This document shows, piece by piece, positions 25,776-35,675 of a DNA stretch of 64,000 nucleotides. The DNA is taken from positions 1 to 64,000 of the forward strand of contig NZ_FQWD01000008.1 in NCBI RefSeq assembly GCF_900129565.1, written 5' to 3'. The position numbers were made by a program, and so were the translations under genes. Position 1 is the stretch's first letter. Every line of letters begins with the position of its first letter. A model generated the notes under the pieces. The model saw only the letters and a program-made list of their open reading frames with translations. It did not search any database and was not told the origin of the DNA. This stretch comes from Marisediminitalea aggregata. Its GTDB lineage: Bacteria; Pseudomonadota; Gammaproteobacteria; Enterobacterales; Alteromonadaceae.

Positions 25776-26810
25776 TCAGAGTACCAGTGTTGATTCAGTT
25801 GAAACCAGATTGTCTTGTAACAGCTCCACTTGTTCAGCCACTGTATCCGGGGCCTTAAAGTAAGCAATGTGATATATCGCCTCGCCTTCCTGCGTAAGCG
25901 GGATATTTTGTTTGCCGATCACCACACCCTCCGCCGGGCTGATGATATTTGCCTGAAAGGTGCCGAATGAGTCGGCAATCACAGCCAGTACGTCACCTTT
26001 TTCGACATGATCACCAAGTTGTGCAGAGTGCGTAATAAAGCCGCTCTCTGGTGCGCGCACCCAACCGCTTGCACGGGCAATAAACGGTGTAATTGCAACG
26101 GCCTTTTTGCTACGGCTTTTGTTCAGCATGCCCATGTGGCGCATGGTATTTATAATGCCTTTTACGCCAGCCCGAATTGAAAACTCGTCATAACGCAGGG
26201 CTTGACCCGCTTCATAAAGCAAGATCTTTATACCGTCTTCACTGGCTGTTTGGCGTAATGAACCGTCTCGAATATCAGCATTCAACAATACAGGTACACC
26301 AAAGGCTTTGGCCATTTCCAGTACTTCCGGATCATCCAGGTTTGCGCGGATCTGTGGCAAATTACTGCGATGAATAGCGCCTGTGTGTAAATCGATACCG
26401 AAGTCACATTTGCTCACCACTTCCTTGTAGAACAAGTAAGCCAGACGACCAGCAAGGCTGCCTTTTCGGCTGCCCGGAAAGCTCCGGTTCAGGTCACGTC
26501 GGTCCGGTAAGTAACGGGACTGATTCAGTACGCCGTACACATTTACCATTGGAACAGCAATCAAGGTGCCTTTTAAATTCGCAATGCTTTTGGAGCGAAT
26601 GAGGCGCGAGACGATTTCAATCCCATTCAGTTCGTCGCCGTGAATAGCGGCACTGACAAACATAGTGGGTCCGGCGCGCTTACCGCGCTTTACAAATACC
26701 GGTATGTTCATGCTGGTGGCGGTATACAACGGAGGCATGTCCAAGGCTATTTTCTTGGTTTCTCCCGGTGCAATGATTTCACCGCCAATTTCCAATGGTG
26801 CAATGGCCAT
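25776..26810 (-). CDS. Succinylglutamate desuccinylase/aspartoacylase family metallohydrolase
   Basis: 344 residues. Zinc-carboxypeptidase-like motifs: SAAIHGDELNGIE (His and Glu ligands), RDLNRSFPGS, FGIDLHTGAIHRSNLPQIR (third ligand His), and the catalytic Glu in ILLYEAGQ. The C-terminal 90 residues resemble a lipoyl/biotinyl-like beta domain (SGFITHSAQLGDHVEKGDVL). Family members remove acyl or glutamyl-type groups from amino acids. Start overlaps the rimK stop by one base (TAATG). Its place between rimK and rimB suggests that it could act on glutamate tails or N-acyl glutamates linked to S6 modification; that is inference. Confidence 0.87.
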   Translation of the reverse strand: MAIAPLEIGGEIIAPGETKKIALDMPPLYTATSMNIPVFVKRGKRAGPTMFVSAAIHGDELNGIEIVSRLIRSKSIANLKGTLIAVPMVNVYGVLNQSRYLPDRRDLNRSFPGSRKGSLAGRLAYLFYKEVVSKCDFGIDLHTGAIHRSNLPQIRANLDDPEVLEMAKAFGVPVLLNADIRDGSLRQTASEDGIKILLYEAGQALRYDEFSIRAGVKGIINTMRHMGMLNKSRSKKAVAITPFIARASGWVRAPESGFITHSAQLGDHVEKGDVLAVIADSFGTFQANIISPAEGVVIGKQNIPLTQEGEAIYHIAYFKAPDTVAEQVELLQDNLVSTESTLVL

Positions 26811-27715
26811 TAGCCTTTCCCTTTCGTTCTGGTGTTGTTCGGCTTAGCCGAACCTTCAATAAATTCAATGATCATACCGGCAACATCTTTGTTGGTTGCC
26901 GCTTCGATACCTTCCAGTCCTGGTGACGAGTTGACTTCCATTACAACCGGGCCGTTATTCGAGCGTAAAATGTCAACTCCACAGCAGTTCAGGCCCAGAG
27001 TGCGCGCTGCATCAACGGCAGTTTTACGTTCTGCAGGAGACAGGCGAACCAGGCTCGCTGACCCACCACGATGCAGATTTGAACGGAATTCCCCCGGTGC
27101 CGCCTGACGCTTCATAGCGGCAATTACTTTGCCACCGACGACGAAACAGCGGATGTCTGAACCGCCGGCTTCCTTGATGTATTCCTGCACCAAAATACTG
27201 GCATTCAGACCCATGAAAGCTTCAATAATTGCTTCTGCGGTTTTTTGTGTTTCGGCCAGTACAACGCCGATACCCTGAGTACCTTCGAGTAACTTAATCA
27301 CAACCGGCGCACCGCCAACGTTCTTAATCACGTCGTCAACTTTGTCAGGGTGATGAGCAAAGCCAGTGCGTGGCAAACCAATGCCCTTGCGTGACAGCAA
27401 CTGCAATGAACGCAATTTGTCGCGTGAGCGGCTGATAGCAACGGATTCATTGATACTGTATGTCCCCATCATTTCGAACTGGCGAACAACGGAAGTGCCA
27501 TAAAAGCTCACTGAAGCGCCAATACGCGGAATAACGGCGTCATATTTAGGTAGTTTCTTACCGTTGTAGCGAACAGACGGATTGCTGCTGGTAATGTCCA
27601 TGTAGCAATGCATGGTGTCAATAATGTCAACGGTGTGACCGCGTTGTTCGCCAGCTTCTTTAAGACGGCGGGTAGAATACAATTTGGGGTTACGGGATAA
27701 GATAGCAATACGCAT
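26810..27715 (-). CDS. rimK: RimK-type alpha-L-glutamate ligase (ribosomal protein S6 modification)
   Basis: 301 residues, the length of E. coli RimK. ATP-grasp enzyme: [58 protein letters not shown], and the metal-binding [14 protein letters not shown]. RimK adds glutamate residues to the C-terminus of ribosomal protein S6 and can make poly-glutamate. First gene of the three-gene operon with the aspartoacylase-like and rimB genes. A 223-base gap separates it from crbS, which reads the same way. Confidence 0.95.
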   Translation of the reverse strand: MRIAILSRNPKLYSTRRLKEAGEQRGHTVDIIDTMHCYMDITSSNPSVRYNGKKLPKYDAVIPRIGASVSFYGTSVVRQFEMMGTYSINESVAISRSRDKLRSLQLLSRKGIGLPRTGFAHHPDKVDDVIKNVGGAPVVIKLLEGTQGIGVVLAETQKTAEAIIEAFMGLNASILVQEYIKEAGGSDIRCFVVGGKVIAAMKRQAAPGEFRSNLHRGGSASLVRLSPAERKTAVDAARTLGLNCCGVDILRSNNGPVVMEVNSSPGLEGIEAATNKDVAGMIIEFIEGSAKPNNTRTKGKG

Positions 27716-27923
27716 AATCTGGCCTGTTCGCAGGGGGTTAAAAACCGGTGTACTTTGCCTGCATACTCAGGAATGTAAACCGAATAATATTTGTCGTGAC
27801 GGTGAGGGATTTCGATAGTGTTGCTAATCGGCCAGTCACATCACTTGTTGTTTAAACCTAATCGAATAACCAGATAAATCAACCGCATTCAGAGTTTGGA
27901 CAGCAGTTTATTTGCCTGCAGAT

Positions 27924-27955
27924 TAAGCCGGCGCGCGTTCAATGACGCGCCGGTT
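27924..27955 (-). terminator. GC-rich hairpin at the end of crbS
   Basis: CCGGCGCGT / ACGCGCGCCGG-type stem spanning the crbS stop codon (one mismatch and a two-base bulge). The T-run after it is weak (TTAATC), so it may act as an imperfect terminator or only as a 3' stabiliser. Confidence 0.4.
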
Positions 27956-30900
27956 TAACATGTCGGGTCATACTTTTAAGCAGAGCACGCAGTTTGGCTG
28001 GCTTCAGAGGTTTGCTCAGGTAGTTAACGCCTTGTTCTTTACAGCGTGTCACCAGGTCCTCGTCGTGGGTAGCGGTAACCAAAGACGCGGGAAGTACCAC
28101 ATCCAGGTGCTGCCTGATAGCTTCTATCAGGTCAAGACCATTCACACCGTTACCCAATTGATAATCCATCAACAGGATTTGCGGCGAGAAAATATCCGCT
28201 TGTTTTATGGCATCATCCCAGTTGTCAGCCAATACTACGCTGATCCCCCAACGTTCCAGCAGGGTTTGCATGGCATCCAGGTTTTCCTGTTGGTCGTCTA
28301 CGCACAGTACGCGCAAGCTGCCAAATGAAGCCGTCGGATTACCCTGCATCTGCTGTTGAGCGATTTGGGGTGTTGAGACTGGGAAATTCAGCGAGAAGCA
28401 ACTGCCTCGACCGACTTCTGAGTCCACGTGGATCTTACATTGCATTTGGTGGCTCAAGCGCCGGACAACACCCAAGCCAAGCCCAATACCATGCTCAGCG
28501 CTTTCATTTGTGCGATAGAAATCGCTGAAGATCAGCGCTTGTTGTTCTTGCGAAATCCCTATACCAGTATCGCGCACTTCGAGGAGAATTTTACCGTCTC
28601 GTTTTCTGGCAGACAGCAACACTTTGCCGTGTTCAGTGTATTTAACCGCATTTGAAAGCAAGTTTTGTAATATTCGATACAAAAAGGTTTTGTCGGCATA
28701 GACCCAGTAATCGGGCAGCCGGGTTTTCAAGAAAATCCCTTTCTCTTTTGCCCGCATGGTCATTTCGTCAACGATCGGCCCGCATAACTCGCGGATATTA
28801 ATAGGTTCAGGATTCGGCTTCAGCTCACCCTGATCAAGCCGGGCAATATCCAGTAGGGTGGCAATCAGCGCTTCACTCGACATCACAGAGTGGCTCAGTT
28901 TATTGACAATCTTGACCACAGAGTCGGGTAAATAAGCTTCTTGTAAGGCTGATACATACAGCTTGGCCGCATTGAGTGGTTGCAACACATCGTGGCTCGC
29001 CAGTGCCAGAAAACGGGTTTTACTGGCATTGGCGTCTTCTGCCGCTTTGCGCGCGCGGATCAGTTCTTTCTCAATGTCGCGCCTGCGCTCGATTTCCAGA
29101 CGGAGTTCAGCGTTTATGGAGTGAACTTCTTCCGTACGCTTTTTAATGCGGTGCTCCAGGTCGATATTGGATTCTTCCAGAGCCTGCTGGATCTCAACGT
29201 GACCAGTGATGTCGTTAAAACTGGTTACAAAGCCGCCGCCGGGAAGCGGGTTGCCGACCATTTCGATGACGCGGCCATCGCTGCGTTGACGGGTATAACG
29301 GTGGGGAGTACCTGATTTCAAATGTTCCAGGCGCTTCTCGACTTCGGCTTCAATGTCTTCGCGACCAAACTCACCGCGCTCTCCGTTATACCGCATGAGT
29401 TTTTCTATCGGCGTACCTACAACCAGTAATTCTTCGGGATAATTGTATAAAGCGGCATATTGCTTGTTCCAGGCCACCAGGTTCAGGTGCATGTCGATGA
29501 CACTGATCCCCTGGTCCATGTTCTCCAGCGAGGTTAACAGGGCCGTCATATTGAATTGCATGGCCTGGGTGGTGTCATCAAAGAAGTTAATGACCTCGGT
29601 GAAGTCGAGTTTCTTACCGCGCAACACCGAATCGATTAACGCCTTGGCGCTGGATGCCCCAATTACCCCGCCCAGCGCGCGTTCGCAAAAGGCCATAAAG
29701 GCTTCGTCAGGTGGCTCAGTTCGTTCAACGGTACAATGGTGTAACTGCTGGTATTCATTGACTAACTGTTGGCAGCGCCCCGACCCCATAAAGGTAGATA
29801 GCAGGGTAATGAGATCAGCAATAGTGACGTTAATACTTTGGTTTTTCGCCGGGGTATTACGCGCATCTGCCGGAGACACAAAGGCTTCAGCCTGAATCCG
29901 GTCGATGAGTCGGGCAGGGGCAAACCAGGAGAACAGCACATAAGCGAGCAAATTCGCAATCAGGCTGATAATGGCCCCCTGACTGAGTAACTCACTTTGC
30001 TCGTATTCCGACATAGTGCTGTTTACGATGGGCAGCACCAGCCACAGAACCCAGGTGATCAAGCCGACCATGAGTCCGGCGTAGACACCATGGGCATGGC
30101 CTCGCTTCCAGTACAGTCCGCCAATAACGGCGGGTAGCAGCTGAATTACCAGTGAAAAAGCGATCAAACCAATGGAGTGCAGCGACCGACTGCCCGTCAT
30201 TTGTTGGTGATACAAGAAAGCCAGCAACAATATAATGCCAATGATAATTCGGCGGATCAGCCGGATGCGTTTACCGTAATCACCATAGGTCGCGGAATGC
30301 TGTTTTACCGCAAGTAGACGGGGTAGTACCACGTCGTTTGTAAGCATGGTACTTAGCGTCAGCGTAGCCACAATGATCATGGCGGTGGCTGCAGAAAGCC
30401 CACCCACAAACACAATAATTTGCAGCAACAGGGATTCTGAATAAATGGCCAAAGACAACACATAGGTATCTGGTTCGACATTCTGACCGCTAAACACTGC
30501 TTGCCCGGCCATGGCTATAACAGGAATAACAGCGGCGGTGACCAATAGGTACAACGGGAACAGCCAGCGAGCCGTTTTCAGGTGGTTCAGACTCAGGTTG
30601 TCTACAATTGCAACGTGAAACTGACGGGGTAAGCAAATAACCGCCGCGGCGGCCATAATGGTTTGCGCAAAGAACGTGAACGAGGAGAACTGCGACAGGG
30701 CTTCGTCGCTGACAAAGCGCTCCAGAATCGGTGCGCTTTCCAGATTGTACCACGCCTGATAGCCCACAAAGGCAACCAGCACCAGTGCCAGTAATTTAAT
30801 CGTCGATTCAAATGAAATAGCCAGAATAAGGCCGCGACGATATTCAGTAACGTCGGTTTGTTTGGTACCAAAATAAATTGCGAACAACGCAATAAACGCC

Positions 30901-31373
30901 GTTGAAATGACAATAATAAACTGGCTGTTAGGTTGATTGGTAAGCAGTTTAAACGTAGCGCCAATGGCTTTTAGTTGTAGTGCGATGTAAGGAATGGTGG
31001 CGAGTAGCGCGATGATAGTAACCAGCAGTGCGACGGCCTGTCGTTTGCCGTATCGCGAAGCAATAAAGTCGGCAATGGTGTTGATGTGCTGCTTCTTACT
31101 CACCAAAGTAAGTTTATATATGAAACGATATCCCAAAATATAGACCAGCACTGGGCCTAATAATATGGGTAGGTAAATCCAGGTGTCACGGGATGCCTGA
31201 CCAACCGCACCAAAGAACGTCCAGGCGGTACAGTAAATTGCCAGCGCCAGTGAGTAGATCACCGGGTGAGAGGTTATCCATCTGGCGGTAGGGGAGTTTT
31301 TGTCACCCCAACTGGCAATGTTAAACAACAAAAATAAATACAGCAGTGCCAGTGTAACCCAACCGAACGTCAT
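27939..31373 (-). CDS. crbS: Hybrid histidine kinase with sodium/solute symporter domain (CrbS-like)
   Basis: 1144 residues. N-terminal ~500 residues form a sodium/solute-symporter-like domain with about 13 membrane helices (AIYCTAWTFFGAVGQASRDT). A PAS region lies at about 620-730 (ENMDQGISVIDMHLNLVAWN), then a coiled coil, HisKA with His794 (FLALASHDVLQPLNA), HATPase (LSNAVKYTEH; RDTGIGIS; GIGLGLGV) and a C-terminal receiver with Asp1070 (ILLMDYQLGNG). CrbS-type kinases pair with the CrbR regulator to switch on acs and the acetate symporter. It is encoded divergently from the DUF4212-symporter genes, about 255 bases apart, and 5 kb from the acs-crbR pair. It probably senses acetate or a related transport event. 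Confidence 0.93.
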   Translation of the reverse strand: MTFGWVTLALLYLFLLFNIASWGDKNSPTARWITSHPVIYSLALAIYCTAWTFFGAVGQASRDTWIYLPILLGPVLVYILGYRFIYKLTLVSKKQHINTIADFIASRYGKRQAVALLVTIIALLATIPYIALQLKAIGATFKLLTNQPNSQFIIVISTAFIALFAIYFGTKQTDVTEYRRGLILAISFESTIKLLALVLVAFVGYQAWYNLESAPILERFVSDEALSQFSSFTFFAQTIMAAAAVICLPRQFHVAIVDNLSLNHLKTARWLFPLYLLVTAAVIPVIAMAGQAVFSGQNVEPDTYVLSLAIYSESLLLQIIVFVGGLSAATAMIIVATLTLSTMLTNDVVLPRLLAVKQHSATYGDYGKRIRLIRRIIIGIILLLAFLYHQQMTGSRSLHSIGLIAFSLVIQLLPAVIGGLYWKRGHAHGVYAGLMVGLITWVLWLVLPIVNSTMSEYEQSELLSQGAIISLIANLLAYVLFSWFAPARLIDRIQAEAFVSPADARNTPAKNQSINVTIADLITLLSTFMGSGRCQQLVNEYQQLHHCTVERTEPPDEAFMAFCERALGGVIGASSAKALIDSVLRGKKLDFTEVINFFDDTTQAMQFNMTALLTSLENMDQGISVIDMHLNLVAWNKQYAALYNYPEELLVVGTPIEKLMRYNGERGEFGREDIEAEVEKRLEHLKSGTPHRYTRQRSDGRVIEMVGNPLPGGGFVTSFNDITGHVEIQQALEESNIDLEHRIKKRTEEVHSINAELRLEIERRRDIEKELIRARKAAEDANASKTRFLALASHDVLQPLNAAKLYVSALQEAYLPDSVVKIVNKLSHSVMSSEALIATLLDIARLDQGELKPNPEPINIRELCGPIVDEMTMRAKEKGIFLKTRLPDYWVYADKTFLYRILQNLLSNAVKYTEHGKVLLSARKRDGKILLEVRDTGIGISQEQQALIFSDFYRTNESAEHGIGLGLGVVRRLSHQMQCKIHVDSEVGRGSCFSLNFPVSTPQIAQQQMQGNPTASFGSLRVLCVDDQQENLDAMQTLLERWGISVVLADNWDDAIKQADIFSPQILLMDYQLGNGVNGLDLIEAIRQHLDVVLPASLVTATHDEDLVTRCKEQGVNYLSKPLKPAKLRALLKSMTRHVKPARH

Positions 31374-31628
31374 GCCTTGTCCTAACAGGTTTTTAACAAT
31401 ATTGGTGACATTATACGCAACCCTCTAATACCTGACCTACGACCATGGTCTCATTCCTAGATTGATTTTGCGCGACTAGAGTATATCCGAAGCTCCTAAT
31501 TATGCGGTTTTTAGGCGATTTTTGCGATGTAGAACAAAAGTCAAAAACGCTAAAGTCGCCTGAGAAGCTTGTCGTTAGGAAAATGTAAAAATAATACATC
31601 GAGTTAACCTATTTACGAGGACGGAAAG

Positions 31629-31895
31629 ATGGCATTTAAAAGTGATGACGACAAAACGGCGTACTGGAAGGAGAATCTCTCCCTCCTCGCCAAATTGTTA
31701 GTAATCTGGTTTGTCGTGTCTTTTGGCTGCGGCATCCTTTTTGTTGATGTGCTGAATAACATCCAATTCTTTGGCTTCAAGCTGGGATTCTGGTTCGCAC
31801 AGCAAGGTGCAATATACGTATTTGTTGCGCTCATTTTTGTCTACATGGCCAAAATGAACGCACTGGACAAAAAATACGGCGTAGACGAGGAGTAG
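31629..31895 (+). CDS. DUF4212 small membrane subunit of a sodium/solute symporter
   Basis: 88 residues with two membrane helices (about 18-38 and 50-75) and the family pattern YWKENLSLLAKLLVIWFVVS then FGFKLGFWFAQQGAIYVFVA, ending in KKYGVDEE. DUF4212 proteins are consistently encoded just before acetate-type sodium/solute symporters and are taken to be their small subunit. An ACGAGGACGG ribosome site precedes the ATG, and the symporter gene starts 4 bases after its stop. Confidence 0.93.
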   Translation: MAFKSDDDKTAYWKENLSLLAKLLVIWFVVSFGCGILFVDVLNNIQFFGFKLGFWFAQQGAIYVFVALIFVYMAKMNALDKKYGVDEE

Positions 31896-31899
31896 TCCA

Positions 31900-33624
31900 A
31901 TGGATGTTCAATTATTAACCTTTATCATCGTTGGCGCTTCATTCGCTCTGTATATCGCAATCGCGATTTGGGCTCGCGCTGGTTCAACTACCGACTTTTA
32001 TGTAGCCGGTGGTGGTGTTCCTCCTGTCGTTAACGGCATGGCAACCGCTGCGGACTGGATGTCAGCCGCATCCTTTATTTCCATGGCCGGTCTGATTTCC
32101 TTTATGGGATATGACGGCGCGGTTTATCTGATGGGCTGGACCGGTGGTTACGTGCTACTGGCGCTGTGTCTTGCACCTTACCTGCGTAAATTCGGTAAAT
32201 TCACTGTACCGGATTTCATTGGTGATCGCTACTACTCACAAACCGCACGTACGGTAGCGGTATTCTGTGCCATCTTCGTTTGTTTTACTTACGTTGCAGG
32301 TCAGATGCGTGGTGTGGGCGTGGTATTCAGCCGCTTCCTGGAAGTTGATATCGTAACCGGTGTGGTTATTGGTATGGCAATTGTATTCTTCTACACTGTT
32401 TTAGGTGGCATGAAAGGTATCACCTATACACAGGTTGCTCAGTACTGCGTACTGATTTTTGCTTACATCGTACCTGTTGTGTTCATCTCAATGATGGTAA
32501 CAGGTCACATTCTGCCTCAAACCGCTTTCGGTGCGACACTGGCTGACGGGTCGGGGATGTACATGTTGGAGAAACTCGACAACCTCTCCGTCGAACTCGG
32601 CTTTAATGAATATACGTCCGGTACGAAGAGCACCATCGACGTCTTCTTCATTACCTTCGCTCTGATGGTAGGTACTGCGGGTCTGCCTCACGTAATCGTT
32701 CGCTTCTTCACGGTACCTAAAGTACGTGATGCGCGTAAGAGTGCGGGTTGGGCGCTGGTATTCATCGCTATCCTTTACACAACTGCACCGGCTCTGGCTT
32801 CATTCGGTCGTGTAAACATGATTGAAACCATCAATGGTACAGACATGCAGGGTACATCTTACGCCGAAGCACCAAGTTGGATTAAGAACTGGGAGCAAAC
32901 TGGCCTGATAACCTTTAAGGATAAGAATGGCGACGGCAAAATGTTCTATGCTGCTGGTAGCATTGACGACCCGGCTAGCAAAAACGAAGTAAAAGTTGAC
33001 CGTGACATCATGGTACTGGCTAACCCGGAGATTGCGAATCTGCCTGCATGGGTAATCGCTCTGGTGGCTGCTGGTGGTGTGGCTGCGGCACTGTCTACCT
33101 CGGCCGGTCTGCTGCTGGTAATCTCTACCTCGGTATCGCATGACTTGCTGAAACGTAACTTTGCGCCAAACATTACCGATAAGGCCGAGCTGTTCTACGC
33201 ACGACTCGCAGCAGGTGTGGCGATTGTGATTGCCGGTTACTTTGGTATCAACCCGCCAGGATTCGTAGCGCAGGTGGTCGCCTTCGCGTTCGGACTCGCG
33301 GCATCCAGTTTCTTCCCAGCGATTATTATGGGTATCTTTAGCAAGCGTATGAATGATAAAGGTGCTATCGCGGGGATGATTGCGGGTATCGCGTTCACAG
33401 CGGCGTACATCATCTACTTCAAGTTTATCAATCCAGCAGCCAACGTGCCTGCTAACTGGTGGTTCGGTATTTCACCAGAAGGTATTGGTACACTGGGTAT
33501 GATTGTTAACTTCGCAGTTGCCTACGGCGTGTACAAGATGACTGACGAAGCGCCTCAGGAAATTCAGGACCTGGTGGAAAGCATCCGCTTCCCTAAAGGT
33601 GCCGGTGATGCATCAGCTCACTAA
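31900..33624 (+). CDS. Sodium/solute symporter, acetate type (ActP-related)
   Basis: 574 residues with about 13 membrane helices. Family motifs: TTDFYVAGGGVPPVVNGMAT, AADWMSAASFISMAGLISF, GTAGLPHVIVRFFTVP, and ALSTSAGLLLVISTSVSHDL. This is the VC2705-like subfamily that works with DUF4212, related to ActP. Expected role: Na+-driven uptake of acetate or other short monocarboxylates, feeding Acs. A periplasmic insertion of about 80 residues near 310-380 (YAEAPSWIKNWEQTG; DKNGDGKMFY) includes an EF-hand-like DKNGDGK. A terminator follows within 20 bases. Confidence 0.93.
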   Translation: MDVQLLTFIIVGASFALYIAIAIWARAGSTTDFYVAGGGVPPVVNGMATAADWMSAASFISMAGLISFMGYDGAVYLMGWTGGYVLLALCLAPYLRKFGKFTVPDFIGDRYYSQTARTVAVFCAIFVCFTYVAGQMRGVGVVFSRFLEVDIVTGVVIGMAIVFFYTVLGGMKGITYTQVAQYCVLIFAYIVPVVFISMMVTGHILPQTAFGATLADGSGMYMLEKLDNLSVELGFNEYTSGTKSTIDVFFITFALMVGTAGLPHVIVRFFTVPKVRDARKSAGWALVFIAILYTTAPALASFGRVNMIETINGTDMQGTSYAEAPSWIKNWEQTGLITFKDKNGDGKMFYAAGSIDDPASKNEVKVDRDIMVLANPEIANLPAWVIALVAAGGVAAALSTSAGLLLVISTSVSHDLLKRNFAPNITDKAELFYARLAAGVAIVIAGYFGINPPGFVAQVVAFAFGLAASSFFPAIIMGIFSKRMNDKGAIAGMIAGIAFTAAYIIYFKFINPAANVPANWWFGISPEGIGTLGMIVNFAVAYGVYKMTDEAPQEIQDLVESIRFPKGAGDASAH

Positions 33625-33643
33625 ACTGAACTAGCGTTATAAA

Positions 33644-33673
33644 GAAAGGCTCATCCTCGGATGGGCCTTTTTA
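33644..33673 (+). terminator. Intrinsic terminator after the symporter gene
   Basis: AGGCTCATC / GATGGGCCT stem (one G-U pair) with a CTCG loop, followed by a T-run (TTTTTA). Confidence 0.88.
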
Positions 33674-33702
33674 CGCTTCGGCCATTAACTTTTATATAAA
33701 GG

Positions 33703-33744
33703 ATTTACACCAGGGGTTATTTTAGAGTGAATCCTGGTGTAAAT
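33703..33744. repeat. 12-bp perfect inverted repeat upstream of the CBS-nucleotidyltransferase gene
   Basis: ATTTACACCAGG (33703-33714) and CCTGGTGTAAAT (33733-33744) are perfect complements, 18 bases apart, 98 bases before the gene at 33843. The half-sites are about three helical turns apart centre to centre. It has no T-run, so an operator is more likely than a terminator. Confidence 0.6.
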
Positions 33745-33842
33745 AGCTGATACGTCTTTGATCTGGTTCACCCGTTATAAACCGCAAAGGCGCTACACTT
33801 ATATGGACAACAAGGTTTTCACCGGCGGGATGGGAGGCAATA

Positions 33843-35675
33843 ATGAGTGCGACACCCCAACAGGTACTGGATTTCTTAAAAACATCTGCGCCATTTGATG
33901 TGCTGGCTGACGATGCGCTACACGATTTGGCGAAACACGCCAGGCTTATCTATCTGGCGGCGGAGAACCAGAATCAGTTATTACAGGAAAATGCCGACAG
34001 GTTGTTTTTGATTCAAAGCGGTCAGTTTTCGGTAAAAGACAGCGACGGACCTGAACGCCACTTAAGTGAAGGAGACTACTTCGGGTTTCACAGTATTATT
34101 GATGGCGTATCGCATCCTATAGAGGTGAAAATTGACAGCCCGGGGCTGGTGTATTGCTTTGAGTCAGAAGCGTTTAAAGCGCTGCTGTCGACGCCGGAAG
34201 TGGCTAACTTTTTCGAAGGTACAAAGAGCGAGGCGCTGCAAAACCAGGCGGTCCAGGACTCAAATTCCATGTGGCTTTATAAATCACTGAACGAAGTGAT
34301 AGAGCGCCAGCCCGTAATTGCGGATATTGGGTTGTCGGTGCAGCAGGCCGCTGAATTGATGAGTGAAAATAATGTATCGTCGCTGCTGATCACAGAAAAC
34401 GAAAAACTGGCGGGGATTGTCACCGACAGAGATCTGCGCAATCGGGTTGTTGCCACAGCGTTAGATGTTGGCTTACCCGTATCGACAATCATGACCGACA
34501 AGCCCGCCATGATCACGCAAAACCGCACTATGTTTGACGCCATGGCACTTATGAGTGAACGCAACATTCATCACTTGCCGGTGGTCGACCGGGTATCCCG
34601 TCAACCCATGGGCATGGTAACGGCGTCTGATATCATTCGTCATCAGAAAGGCAACGTGCTGTTTATTATTGGCGAACTGTCCAAGGCAGAGAATCTGTAT
34701 GAACTGACACGGCTGTCGTGGCAGATGCCGCACTATTTGGCAACCCACGCCAAGCGCCCCGGGGATTATGACATTGCCGGCAAAGTGCTGGCACAGGCTA
34801 CGGATATCATGACGCGCAAGCTGATTACCTTCTATCAGCAACAGCATGGCTCTGCGCCTATGCCTTATACCTGGATTGTGTATGGCTCTCAGGCGCGGGA
34901 AGACCAGACTATGGGGTCAGATCAGGACAACGGTCTGTTATTGGCACGCACCCCAAATGAGCAAGAAGCAGAGTATTTTGCGGGTATGGCAGACTATGTG
35001 TGTAACGGATTGGGTAAATGTGGCATCAAACTATGCCCGGGGAATATTATGGCCAGCAACCCGGAACTGCGTTTGTCACTCGACGATGCCATTCACGAAG
35101 CTCAGCAGTGGGTGAAGCAGCCAACATCTAAAGCCATCATGTATTTTAATATCTTCCTGGATGCACGGGCTGCGGCCGGCGATGTAGAGTTGTTCAGAAA
35201 AATGCAATTGGCACGAGCGCCTTTGTTGAAGCAGAAAATGTTTCTGGCGGCATTAGCACGTCAGGCAAACAGTGATTCTGTGCCGTTATCGATGTTTCAG
35301 AAGTTTGTATTTGAAAAAGGCCATAGCGTAAAGGATGCCATTGATCTGAAGGTAAAAGCCATTGCCATCATTAATAACCTGGTAAGACTCTATGCGCTCG
35401 ATAACGGATTGACGATGCCTTCTACGCTGGCGCGTTTAGCCAGCTTGCCTGCTGGTGCAGGGTTATCGTCGAGAGATGCCAATAACCTGCGGGATATCTG
35501 GCTATTCCTGACCCGTTTGCGTTGGCGGCATCAGTTGCAAAATAAAGTAACAGATAATTGTGTGTCGATTAGCGACTTATCCTCCATAGAAAAGCACCAG
35601 CTTAAAGCAGCATTTAAAGCCATTGATCGCGCCCAGCAAGCTGCGGTAATGAAATTTTCTGGAGGTATGTCGTGA
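33843..35675 (+). CDS. Cyclic-nucleotide-binding/CBS/DUF294 nucleotidyltransferase-like protein
   Basis: 610 residues. Domain order: cyclic-nucleotide-binding-like domain (about 10-135), two CBS motifs (about 160-270; SSLLITENEKLAGIVTDRDL and IHHLPVVDRVSRQPMGMVT), then a DUF294 nucleotidyltransferase with GSQAREDQTMGSDQDNGLL near 350-368 (the Gly-Ser and Asp-x-Asp of the GlnD/pol beta type) and a helical DUF294_C domain. Proteins of this type occur beside acetate symporter genes in many proteobacteria. The target of nucleotidyl transfer is unknown. It overlaps the exonuclease gene by 4 bases (GTGA). Confidence 0.9.
   Translation: MSATPQQVLDFLKTSAPFDVLADDALHDLAKHARLIYLAAENQNQLLQENADRLFLIQSGQFSVKDSDGPERHLSEGDYFGFHSIIDGVSHPIEVKIDSPGLVYCFESEAFKALLSTPEVANFFEGTKSEALQNQAVQDSNSMWLYKSLNEVIERQPVIADIGLSVQQAAELMSENNVSSLLITENEKLAGIVTDRDLRNRVVATALDVGLPVSTIMTDKPAMITQNRTMFDAMALMSERNIHHLPVVDRVSRQPMGMVTASDIIRHQKGNVLFIIGELSKAENLYELTRLSWQMPHYLATHAKRPGDYDIAGKVLAQATDIMTRKLITFYQQQHGSAPMPYTWIVYGSQAREDQTMGSDQDNGLLLARTPNEQEAEYFAGMADYVCNGLGKCGIKLCPGNIMASNPELRLSLDDAIHEAQQWVKQPTSKAIMYFNIFLDARAAAGDVELFRKMQLARAPLLKQKMFLAALARQANSDSVPLSMFQKFVFEKGHSVKDAIDLKVKAIAIINNLVRLYALDNGLTMPSTLARLASLPAGAGLSSRDANNLRDIWLFLTRLRWRHQLQNKVTDNCVSISDLSSIEKHQLKAAFKAIDRAQQAAVMKFSGGMS

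Noticed and set aside
29443..29895. 150-codon plus-strand frame inside crbS
   Set aside because: Antisense to the well-supported kinase gene, with biased composition (Ser and Leu rich) and no ribosome site.
33640..33744. Riboswitch between the symporter terminator and the CBS-nucleotidyltransferase gene
   Set aside because: Only a single long-range inverted repeat is visible, with no known aptamer core and no expression platform.
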